DNA from: Hungatella effluvii
GTDB taxonomy: Bacteria > Bacillota > Clostridia > Lachnospirales > Lachnospiraceae
Assembly: GCF_003201875.1 (NCBI RefSeq)
Contig: NZ_QJKD01000001.1
Span: forward strand, 62,001 to 126,000
Direction: 5' to 3'
DNA length: 64,000 nucleotides
Part shown: positions 36,864-45,600 of the stretch, in pieces
Layout of the letters: each line of letters starts with the position of its first letter
How positions within the stretch are numbered: the first letter of the stretch is position 1
Program-made: the position numbers and the translations under genes
Notes under the pieces: model-generated
Told to the model about the DNA's origin: nothing
The model's database searches: none
The model's input: the letters and a program-made list of their open reading frames with translations, nothing else

Positions 36864-37652
36864 CTAAAATGCAAACATTTCATTGAGTGCCTCTCTGGTT
36901 CCTGATATGTAATGACAGGCTCCTGTTCCCTCAACTTCCCTAATCAGTCCATGGCCTTTTATCGTATGAGCGATAACCGCATAAGGCCCATCCCCTTCTT
37001 TCCTGAGGCGTAAAAACAACTGATTCATCTTCTCTGCATCATGACCGTTGGTTTCCTCTACCTTGAAACCAAAACTGCTCCATTTGCTGTCAAACGGTTC
37101 CATCTGAACCATCTGCTCCACCGGACCATCGCATCCGATTCCATTTTGGTCAATAATAGCAACCAAACGTTTTAATTTCTTCTGGCAGGCATACATGGCG
37201 GCCTCCCACACACTGCCCTCACAGCATTCACTGTCACCCAGAATACAGTATGTGAAATATTCCTGCCCCTTCATCTGTCCTGCCAAAGCCATACCCACTG
37301 CAAGGGAAAGGCCATGCCCCAGTGAACCGGTACACATTTCCACTCCAGGAACCAGATGCGCATCCGGATGGTTCATGAGACGGCTTCCCGCCGCTCCGAA
37401 GCTGGCAAGCTCTTCAAATGGAATAAATCCGCTGGCCGCCAACGCCGCGTAGAGAGCAATTCCGGAATGCCCCTTTGATAAAATAAGCCGGTCCCTCCCC
37501 TCCCACTCCGGATTTGAAGAATCATACTTCATAACTGTGCCATACAGGCTCGCAAGAATATCTGAGACAGAAAGACTTCCCCCCGCGTGCCCGCCTCCTG
37601 AAGAACACACGGCCAATTTTATTCCGTTCTTTATTTGCTGTGTTAATTCCAT
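36864..37652 (-). CDS. Transketolase, N-terminal (TPP-binding) subunit
   Basis: This 262-residue protein is the PP domain of a split transketolase: GGGHAGGSLS near the start, SKGHSGIALYAAL (about residue 60), and the thiamine-diphosphate motif GDSECCEG ... IIDQNG (about residues 139-168). I chose the second of two close ATG codons because of the GGAGG spacing. It is the first gene of the sugar operon. Together with the next gene it makes the complete enzyme. Confidence 0.9.
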   Translation of the reverse strand: MELTQQIKNGIKLAVCSSGGGHAGGSLSVSDILASLYGTVMKYDSSNPEWEGRDRLILSKGHSGIALYAALAASGFIPFEELASFGAAGSRLMNHPDAHLVPGVEMCTGSLGHGLSLAVGMALAGQMKGQEYFTYCILGDSECCEGSVWEAAMYACQKKLKRLVAIIDQNGIGCDGPVEQMVQMEPFDSKWSSFGFKVEETNGHDAEKMNQLFLRLRKEGDGPYAVIAHTIKGHGLIREVEGTGACHYISGTREALNEMFAF

Positions 37653-37686
37653 AATCATTCCTCCGTTTTTTGTTCCATGATCCTAT

Positions 37687-37843
37687 TCAATTCGCCTCGG
37701 CGAATTGGTGTGAGCGGCCATCATACTTGCATGACATAATACCTTTGGGCGTTCTGCACATCCGCCGGAGGCTTCAACATTTCCGCTTCTGAATGTTGAC
37801 ATTTCGTCGAACATATCGGCAGTTGTTTTCTCGCCCTAACTGA
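37687..37843 (-). other. Leader of the sugar operon with two hairpins
   Basis: The leader between the promoter and the first gene contains CAATTCGCC with GGCGAATTG (37687-37706, 2-base loop) and TCAACATT with AATGTTGA (37774-37799). No T-run follows either. They could be mRNA-stabilising or protein-binding hairpins. Confidence 0.45.
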
Positions 37844-37873
37844 ATTAAACCATACTTGACTGCTTAAAGTCAA
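37844..37873 (-). promoter_or_regulatory. Promoter and palindromic operator of the sugar operon
   Basis: On the minus strand TTGACT (37868-37873) and TTTAAT (37844-37849) are 18 bp apart. TTGACT-N6-AGTCAA (37856-37873) is a perfect palindrome that covers the -35 box, an excellent repressor site for the divergent GntR/LacI-type regulator. Confidence 0.7.
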
Positions 37874-37877
37874 CCAC

Positions 37878-37962
37878 TTTTGTTCCTTTTTTGTTCCTTT
37901 TTTGTTATTTTTGTCATATTATACAATCTTTTTGTTCCTGTTTTGTTTATATTTTTGTTCCT
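37878..37962. promoter_or_regulatory. Helically phased T-tract array (curved DNA)
   Basis: The motif TTTTGTTCCT and close variants recur with the G at 37882, 37893, 37904, 37913, 37934, 37945 and 37957. The mean step is about 10.7 bp, one helical turn, with one turn skipped. Phased A/T tracts bend DNA. The array lies exactly between the two divergent promoters. Confidence 0.75.
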
Positions 37963-37979
37963 GTTCTGGAATAATTGTA

Positions 37980-38008
37980 TTGACTTTTCCCCCTGCTTCA
38001 TCTAAGAT
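37980..38008 (+). promoter_or_regulatory. Promoter of the GntR/LacI-type regulator gene
   Basis: TTGACT (37980-37985) and TAAGAT (38003-38008) are 17 bp apart. The start codon is only 7 bp after the -10 box, so the transcript would have almost no leader. Confidence 0.65.
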
Positions 38009-38015
38009 AAATAAC

Positions 38016-39137
38016 ATGAATAAGAATGATTTAATAACCCAGGAAAAATTAATTTTACAGCAGATTTATATGGATGAGCTTGAAGTAGGCGATACAATTC
38101 CCTCTGTACGTGAACTCCAATCCCGTCTCTGTTTGTCGCGCAATTCTGTTCTGACGGCAATTCAGTCTCTGAATGAAAAGGGGATCATAAAAAAAGGGAT
38201 GTCTCCCCGTCAGGGATACCGGCTCTGTGAAAAACCAATCGGGGTAAACAGCAAATACAATCGGGGTCAGGAACTGTCGGTCCAGTACTTGCTTCCTTTT
38301 ACTACCTGGAATTACACGATCAACAAATATCTGTCTAATTTCGAAAGCATATTTTCAAGACACGGAATCAATTTAATCTTCAGTAATACCCATAATTCCG
38401 TGGAAGAGGAAGGCCGTCTGCTGGAAACGATCTACTCCAAGCCGGCTTCTCTGCGTCCTGATTTTCTATTTTTAACTACCTGTGACAGTACTGAGAATCC
38501 CAACCTGGCGATGCTTCAAAAAATGAATGAAGAACTGCCCTGTATTCTGATCGACCGGTATTTTCATGGCCGGAATTTTCACTATATCGGTGTAAGCAAC
38601 AACTATATTGGAAGCCGGACCGCTGAATATTTACTGCAAAATGGCCATGAGCACATTGCTTACATCAAAGCCTATGGGAAGATTTCTACTATTCATGACA
38701 GATTTTCCTCCTTCCAGACTGCTTTGGATCTTTCTTCGATACCATTGGAAAAGCAGAACATCTTCTCGCTGACTAACGCCAACGTCGGATCAATTGCAGA
38801 TATTCAGGGGGAAATCGACCGTATAGGCGCCAAAATTTTATCGCTCACCCCGCGTCCAACAGCTGTTGTATGCAGTTTTGACCGTATTGCAGTTGCTCTG
38901 ATTAATTTTTTCGTCAAAAACAGCGTACGTGTACCAAAGGACATCTGTGTGATCGGCTGTGACAATGACGTTGATGTAGGAGCCATGTCCCCGCTCTCCC
39001 TGACCACGTTCCGCCATCCTTACCGTGAGTGCGCACGCGAGGCAATCGCACGTATGGAAGCTGTAAAAAATAATCAAAAGGCTCCGCCGCACGCGGTGGA
39101 ATTTTTTTCAGATTTTATCATAGGAGAATCTACGTAA
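38016..39137 (+). CDS. GntR-LacI (AraR-like) transcriptional regulator
   Basis: This 373-residue regulator has an N-terminal GntR winged helix (about residues 1-70; EVGDTIPSVRELQSRLCLSR is the recognition region) joined to a LacI/periplasmic-binding-protein-type sugar sensor (about residues 85-370; ILIDRYFHG, YIGVSNNYIGSRTAEYLL, VIGCDNDV). This is the AraR architecture. It is divergent from the pentose-type operon and probably represses it until the sugar binds. The ATG at 38016 was chosen because upstream in-frame codons read through the promoter. Confidence 0.92.
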   Translation: MNKNDLITQEKLILQQIYMDELEVGDTIPSVRELQSRLCLSRNSVLTAIQSLNEKGIIKKGMSPRQGYRLCEKPIGVNSKYNRGQELSVQYLLPFTTWNYTINKYLSNFESIFSRHGINLIFSNTHNSVEEEGRLLETIYSKPASLRPDFLFLTTCDSTENPNLAMLQKMNEELPCILIDRYFHGRNFHYIGVSNNYIGSRTAEYLLQNGHEHIAYIKAYGKISTIHDRFSSFQTALDLSSIPLEKQNIFSLTNANVGSIADIQGEIDRIGAKILSLTPRPTAVVCSFDRIAVALINFFVKNSVRVPKDICVIGCDNDVDVGAMSPLSLTTFRHPYRECAREAIARMEAVKNNQKAPPHAVEFFSDFIIGEST

Positions 39138-39138
39138 A

Positions 39139-39192
39139 ACAAAAAGCAGGATATGGCTGCCGAATTACATACGCCATATCCTGCTTTTGTTT
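39139..39192 (+). terminator. Terminator of the regulator gene
   Basis: Sixteen perfect base pairs (39142-39157 with 39173-39188), with extra A-T pairs outside, surround a 15-base loop. A T-rich tail follows. Confidence 0.88.
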
Positions 39193-39281
39193 CATTACAC
39201 TATAACACCGTTCAAATAAAGAATCCGCCAAGCATGGCACGCTGTCCCTCGAAGGGTTTTCATTTCATAGGACAAACATTC

Positions 39282-42200
39282 CTATAAAGTGAAAAAATAA
39301 TCAATCTGCGCTTCTCCTTCCGTATATAAATAAGAGCCATACATCGGTATCGTGCAGCACATGACCCGTCTCCCTCCTGGAACCAGGATCTGATAGCCGC
39401 TGTTCGACTTGACACAGGCAGGCCTCTTTGATTTTGCACCGAAAGAGATATACTTCGCCGTGGTCTTCAAATCAAGCCATTGCTGGTCGACCGCCCCTCT
39501 CGCCTTCAATACCTCTTTTTTGCTCCAGTCGAAATAGGTCCACGTCTGATTCCTGGCAGTGCCTGCAATCTGTCTTGGCAGTGAAGGATTTTCGCTGAGA
39601 AGAAGTATCTCTTTCTCAGTATAGAAAGAGATTCCGCCGTTTCTCTTGTCGATCCGCAAGAGCAGCTTTCCAAATTTCACCTCTACACGGCCTTTATCTT
39701 CCCTGTAATTCCATTTCAGCTTTGGTGTGGGCTCAATCTCTGCCGGTATCTCCGGAAGCTGGCCTAATGACTCCCCTGCAAAGCTGATTCGAACCGTGTT
39801 CTCGGATATCGGCGTGATCCGAAGAACTCCGCAGGCATTCGTCACCTCAACATAGCTTTTATTGCCGGTCACCCATCGTACTGCCAGATTTAATTTGGAA
39901 TGGCCCAGCGGCCTTAAGCTGTTCGTACCAGGAATTACTCCAAATTCCGATTTCTCTGACTGGCTATTTGCAGCGCGTGCTTTTTCTGACCGCTTCTCTT
40001 CGATGGAATTCTGAACAACGATTCGCTTCGGTCCGATGCGGTTGCGCAGCTCCATCTCAAATTTTCCATGGGATACGCGTTCCAGTTCTATTTCCCTGTT
40101 GGTTTTGGGCTTCTCCTCACGCACCCGCCTGGCAGGCTGCTCCTGCCGCACGACTACGTACTTTCGTTTCTTCTCCTCTGATACGGTGGTACCAATCAAA
40201 TCTGTCAATTTTCCGGAATAAAGCACCACCAATTCATGGAGCGCTCTCGTAGCCGCCACATACAGCAGTCTCGCAAAGCCATCCTCTGACGGATAATTCT
40301 CCTCACTGGCATTAAAAAGGAGAACTGCATCAAATTCCAGACCTTTTGCATATTCGATCGGCAGAACCATAACACCGCTTCCAAACTCTTCCGTTTCCGC
40401 ATCAAACTCCCGAAGTTCTACTTTTTTCCGCAGCTCTTTCGTTAATTTGCTCACTTCCTCTTCGTCTCTGCAAATGACTGCAATCGTTTCATAGCCCTTC
40501 TTCTGCCATTCCAAAATGGTGCCCGCGGTCTCTGCAATCAGCCGTCCCTCATCCTCGCACCCCGTCGTTCGAACTTCTTTTCCGTGGCGGATAATCGGCT
40601 CAACCGGATAAATAGGAAAATTCCCATGCTGCAGAATATTCGTTGCGAAATTAGAGATTTCCACCGTGTTTCGATAACTTTTTCTCAGCAGCCCGAAATA
40701 ATCAAATTCCCCTGGCAGCATGAGGCTCCTGAGTTCCTCCCAGTCTGTCAGTCCGTAATCAAAATAGATGTTCTGGGACACATCGCCCATGATGGTATAC
40801 GTACATTTACTGAGGCAGTATTTTAATGCCCCATAGGCCATCATGCCAAAATCCTGCGCCTCATCGATAACCACATGGCTTGCTTCCTGGATGACCTCCG
40901 TCTCCTTGATTCGTTTATACAGATAAGCCAATGCGGCCAGATCATAGAGATCGAAGGAATTTCCAGGTGAAGGAATCCTGGTTCCTTTTTCCCTTTGCTC
41001 TGCCAGAAAACTGTCATACAACTCAAAAATGGAACCCTTCCACTCCCGTTTTCCGAAATAGGTCTGGTAATACTTCAGAAGTGCCTTCTGCTCTTCCGGC
41101 GGATACGTATAGTATCTTCCATATATCTCATTCTCCACCTTCGCCATGAGGTGCTCCGTCAGCTTGTCCAGCTTGTCAGGAAGCGACAGGTAATCAAACT
41201 TCTTAAGCAGCCCCTCAATGGAGCTTCGGGTCATCAGCAGGCGGTGTGTTTTCTCCGTATAGACGTCCTCCAACGGAATATAGCTCCACTCGTAGCGCCG
41301 GCAAAACGCTTCCAGATCATGAAACCAGGAAAAGCTGCCTTTTACGCAGGCTGTTTTATCTTCCCTCTCCAGTTTTTTAATCGTATATTTCCGCTCATCC
41401 CAGTCCTCATACAGAAGCCGCGTAAACAACTGCTCCATCGTCATCTGCGATACGCCGTAAACGTCCAGATCCGGTAAAATACCCGTGATATAGTTGAGGA
41501 GAATCCGGTTGCTTCCAATAATGTAGAAATCCTTTGGCTGAAATTCCAGATCGTAGTTGTACAAAATGTAGGAAATGCGGTGCATGGCCACAGTCGTCTT
41601 ACCGGAACCGGCCCCGCCCTGTACAATGACATTATGCTGCGGCCTCTTACGAATGATCTCATTCTGCTCCTGTTGAATCGTTGCAATGATATCATTTAAT
41701 ACGGATCGTTTATTCCTGGCAAGGTATTTTGTCAGCAGATCATCATTGGCCACTACGTCCGAATCGTAAAAATCCTTCAGTTCATCGTTTTCGATTTCGT
41801 AGGTGCGCTTTCTGGAGAGATCGATCTCAAACGCCCCTTCTCCCTTTACCGAATACGTACACGCTCCAAGGGAACTTTCATAATAAACCGATGCGATCGG
41901 CGCCCTCCAGTCGATGACTACCAGTTCCGCGGAATTCTTTGTAATTGCTGCCTTTCCAATGTAGTAACATTCTTTCTTTAACAGACTGGCATCAGTAAAA
42001 TCAATTCTTCCGAAATACGGCTTTTTTCTGCTTCGCTCCATGCGGAGCAGTTCCTGCCGGACCTGCTGGAATCTGGCGTCAGTATTGAACCACAGCGCCA
42101 GACCCTCTTTGTCCTCAACATCATAAATTTCCTTCAGTTCATGCAGTTCATCTGCTAAATTCTCAACAGAGGACCTCGCCTGATTTAAATTCCTGTCCGC

Positions 42201-42290
42201 GATGGCAAGAATTTCTGAAAGTGTATTTCTCTCATCCTCCAGGGTGACTCCCGGTATACTCTTTGTCTCTGTCTGATTTTTCTGTTTCAT
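39282..42290 (-). CDS. HelD-type UvrD/Rep helicase with extra C-terminal domain
   Basis: The product is 1002 residues from the ATG at 42290, preceded by GGGAGA. A helical N-terminal arm is followed by superfamily 1 motifs: Walker A QGGAGSGKTTVAMHR (about residue 225), VIDEAQDFG, RKSYRNTVEISNFA and YVAATRALHELVVLY. This is the HelD family, which removes stalled RNA polymerase. HelD proteins normally have about 700-780 residues. Here a basic linker and a beta-rich domain of about 200 residues (39282 to about 39896) follow, resembling the N-terminal domain of GH31 glycosidases (YGSYLYTEGEAQIDYFFTL end). A family B cloverleaf lies 35 bp upstream. Confidence 0.88.
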   Translation of the reverse strand: MKQKNQTETKSIPGVTLEDERNTLSEILAIADRNLNQARSSVENLADELHELKEIYDVEDKEGLALWFNTDARFQQVRQELLRMERSRKKPYFGRIDFTDASLLKKECYYIGKAAITKNSAELVVIDWRAPIASVYYESSLGACTYSVKGEGAFEIDLSRKRTYEIENDELKDFYDSDVVANDDLLTKYLARNKRSVLNDIIATIQQEQNEIIRKRPQHNVIVQGGAGSGKTTVAMHRISYILYNYDLEFQPKDFYIIGSNRILLNYITGILPDLDVYGVSQMTMEQLFTRLLYEDWDERKYTIKKLEREDKTACVKGSFSWFHDLEAFCRRYEWSYIPLEDVYTEKTHRLLMTRSSIEGLLKKFDYLSLPDKLDKLTEHLMAKVENEIYGRYYTYPPEEQKALLKYYQTYFGKREWKGSIFELYDSFLAEQREKGTRIPSPGNSFDLYDLAALAYLYKRIKETEVIQEASHVVIDEAQDFGMMAYGALKYCLSKCTYTIMGDVSQNIYFDYGLTDWEELRSLMLPGEFDYFGLLRKSYRNTVEISNFATNILQHGNFPIYPVEPIIRHGKEVRTTGCEDEGRLIAETAGTILEWQKKGYETIAVICRDEEEVSKLTKELRKKVELREFDAETEEFGSGVMVLPIEYAKGLEFDAVLLFNASEENYPSEDGFARLLYVAATRALHELVVLYSGKLTDLIGTTVSEEKKRKYVVVRQEQPARRVREEKPKTNREIELERVSHGKFEMELRNRIGPKRIVVQNSIEEKRSEKARAANSQSEKSEFGVIPGTNSLRPLGHSKLNLAVRWVTGNKSYVEVTNACGVLRITPISENTVRISFAGESLGQLPEIPAEIEPTPKLKWNYREDKGRVEVKFGKLLLRIDKRNGGISFYTEKEILLLSENPSLPRQIAGTARNQTWTYFDWSKKEVLKARGAVDQQWLDLKTTAKYISFGAKSKRPACVKSNSGYQILVPGGRRVMCCTIPMYGSYLYTEGEAQIDYFFTL

Positions 42291-42324
42291 GCCCGTCTCC
42301 CTTCTTCTTTCTGCGCATATGCTG

Positions 42325-42467
42325 CAGTTCAGACGGCTCATCTTCTTGACCGAAAAATCTGGTCAAGAAGCATCGGATATTCATCCGATGTGAAAATTGG
42401 TGCATAAAGCAGCTTACAAGCAAGCTTGACGCTGCTTCCTGCACCAATTTTCCCGCCGTCTGAACTG
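42325..42467 (-). repeat. Cloverleaf repeat, family B, copy 2
   Basis: This is the reverse-oriented second copy of the 6661-6811 element, just upstream of the HelD gene and in its reading direction. The outer stem is 13 bp (42325-42337 with 42455-42467). The P2 arm is more perfect than in copy 1: a C-A mismatch of copy 1 (in GGCGCA/TGCACC) is a T-A pair here, and GCAGC/GCTGC is fully paired. P3 and P4 are conserved. Confidence 0.85.
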
Positions 42468-42509
42468 TTACGTGCATATTACTATCTTAGCAAAAAAAAG
42501 AAAAAATGG

Positions 42510-42580
42510 TAGACTTGTAATAAAAAATTATGTATAATGGATAATGAAGTGTGCCCGGAGATCCGTCAGGGCATTTTTTT
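42510..42580 (+). other. Promoter plus terminator without a gene (candidate small RNA)
   Basis: TAGACT (42510-42515) and TATAAT (42533-42538) are 17 bp apart. A short hairpin TGCCC (42552-42556) with GGGCA (42569-42573) and seven T follow. The transcript would be about 35-40 bases with no ORF. It runs towards the convergent endonuclease Q-helicase gene. Confidence 0.4.
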
Positions 42581-42662
42581 ATTTCCAATCACACTCTCGA
42601 GTTTTTACCTTCTTTCAGCATTTTCGTTTAATCCATTATTTCGCTTCCACATATTCCACGCA

Positions 42663-45600
42663 TCACGGCTGCATGAAATCAAACAGGCTCATCTGTTTCC
42701 CCATACCTGGATCACGCTGTTTTCCCGCATTTTCCCGCGTTGTCACTTCCTCTGGAATCGCTTTCAAAAACGGTGACGGTTCCTGCGATGTAATCAGGAG
42801 CAGTTCATCCTTGGCACGGGTCATACCAACATAGAACAGACGTCGCTCTTCGGCTTCATCGATATCCTGCTTACCGCTCTCCAGTGGAATCAGCCCTTTT
42901 CTGACTCCGCACATCAGAACCACTGGAAATTCCAGCCCCTTTGAGCCGTGCAGCGTCATGAGTGTCACGGAATCCGATGTATACGTTTTGCCTCCGCACC
43001 GTTTTATATCACTTTCCTGCCCAAAGGTCAGATTATCGAGGAATTCAGCCATATTTTTATAAAAAACAGACATGGAGGCCAGCTTTGCCACGCCCTCTTC
43101 TTCCTGCAGATTCATATCCGAGACCCAGGCCTCCAGAAGCTTCTGCGGCTTTTCCTTTTTCATCTTTTTCCGGTACTTTAAAGCCGCCGCATCGAAAATA
43201 CTCCCGGACATTTCATCCTCCGGCAGCTTCCATAACAGCTTCAAGCTCAGCCGGCGCGCCGTCCGGTCCTCCGGGTTAAGAAGCGCTTTGAAAAAGCAGA
43301 GCGTTCCCCGCACAGCCGGTTCCATCAGGAAATCTTCCCTGCCGGCAACCACATAAGGAATTCCCTCTTTTTTCAGACAGGTCTCCAGAAGTTCCGCCTG
43401 TCTGTTGGTACGGTACAGCACGGCAATGTCCGAAAAACTTCTGGCTCTTAAGTCATCCCCCATTTCCAAATGCCCCTGCGCGTCCAGCATATCGATTCCG
43501 CCGATCAGGCGGTTAATCTCTTTTGCCACAAAGATATCCTCTGACATCTCCCCGGACGCCGTCACCAGGCGCACCGGAGTACCAGCCTGCCTCTGCGGAA
43601 TCAGTCTTCGCTCCGGTCCATCGTTTTGTGAAATCACGCCGGAGGCCGCCTCCAGGATCTGCGGAGTGGAACGGTAATTCTGTTCCAGACAGATCGTGGT
43701 TATCTGAGGATAGTCCTCTCTCAGCTTTTCAAAACATCTGGCATCCGATCCCCGGAAAGAGTAGATCGCCTGATCCGGGTCTCCAATGACAAATAATTCT
43801 CTCCCACCCTTATTCCATTCCTGAATCAGCCGGTACTGAACAGGGCTGATATCCTGGAACTCGTCCACCAGCAGATAAGAGAATCCCTGGCGGAGCGTTT
43901 TGTTCTTCCCCTCCTCTTCGAATAGGTGAAGCGTTTCCAGAAGCAGATCATCGAAATCCAATATCCTCTGCTCCTTCAGCTTTCTCTGATACGCCTCGTA
44001 AGCCTCTGCCGGAACCGATTCCGCCTCTTTTTCCAGTCCGCATTTTCTCGCGGAAACCTGCCGCAGGAACTGTTTGGCCGGCAGGTTCAGCTCCCGGTCT
44101 GCAATGATCTCTTCTGCGGTATCCTTCATCTCCACTTCATCGGCCAGAGTAAACTCCATGCCTGATTTTTTTAGGATATCGTAGCAAATGGAATGAAAGG
44201 TTCCGATTCTCATGCGGCTTACGAATCGTTTTCCGCCTAACTGGCTTTCCAGGCGCTCCCGCATCTCCCTGGCCGCCTGATTGGTAAATGTAACGGCAGT
44301 CATTTCCGTCGGTTTTACCCCTCTTCCCTCCAGAAGATGGAAGGCATGGGACACCAGTGTCTTCGTCTTTCCCGTTCCAGGCCCTGCAGCCACATTGATG
44401 GTGCGCGAGATTGCTGTCACAGCGGCCTCCTGCTGCGGATTCAGGCCGGACGTAAGCTGATGAAAGGCCGCTTCGTCTCCGCCTGCGTCAACAGTTCCCC
44501 CTATACTCTGTTTCTCCCCTTGTTCTGATAAATGATCAGGAACCGCCACTGCAGCCGCAGCCGTCTCCATGCGTGACAATTCGGCCATCTCGATTCCCGT
44601 AAACAGGCTGAGCTGTCCGTCCATTCCGTCCAGTTCCACCTGATCGAATAAGCGTATGGTCCCGTATTCTCCGTCATAGCCCGGACGGCGTTCCACTTTT
44701 CCTTCACGCAGTCTGCGGATTCCCTCTGCCGTCAGGCGGCCGGAGACCTTTTGGATATCTTCAATCGGAAGCTCCCTGAGAATCGAAAATTCTGAGCCGA
44801 GTGCGGAAAGCATTTCATAATACTGATTTTCCACCTTCCGGCTGGCCGCTGAATGCCCGTTGGATGCGGCGATCACCTCCGGCAGCGGAACCAGGCTCTC
44901 AAATGCCTTCGCTCCCGGCAGCACGAAGCCTTCCTCCCGGTCCGCCAACTGCTCCACGCGGTGGGAAACGCCTATGGTCAGTTTTCTGCCGCAGACAGGG
45001 CATTTACCGGAGTATTTTTCCGCGTCCAGAGGGCTCAGGCAGAGATGGCATTTCCGGTGGCCGTCATAATGGTATTTCCCTTCTTCCGGGAAGAATTCGA
45101 TGGTTCCCATCAGCCCCTCTCCCGTCTGTATCGCCGTTTGCAGCCCTTTATAGGACAATTCCATATCGAGTAAGTTCGCTTCCCGCCCCAGCTTTGCAGG
45201 GGAATGAGCGTCTGAATTGGACACCAGCTGATAGCCGTCCAGCGCCGAAAGCCGCCAGTTCATGGGCGGATCGGAGGAGAGTCCCGTTTCCATGGCGTGG
45301 ATGTACGGAGTCAAATCTTCATAGCATTCTTCCACCGTGTCAAACCCTGAAAATGCTCCAAACAGGGAAAAATGCGGCGTCCAGATATGCGCCGGAATAT
45401 AGATCGATTCAGAATTGAGTTCCAGCATAATTTCCAAAAGATCATGGCAGTCCAGACCCAGGATGGGACGCCCATCGGAATGAATGTTGCCGATCGTTTC
45501 CAGTTTTCTTGACAGACACTCGGCCGCCTCCAGCCCCGGAAGCAGAATCACACTGTGCACTTTCCGCACCCTGTCGTGTTTCTTGTAAATGGAACTGATC

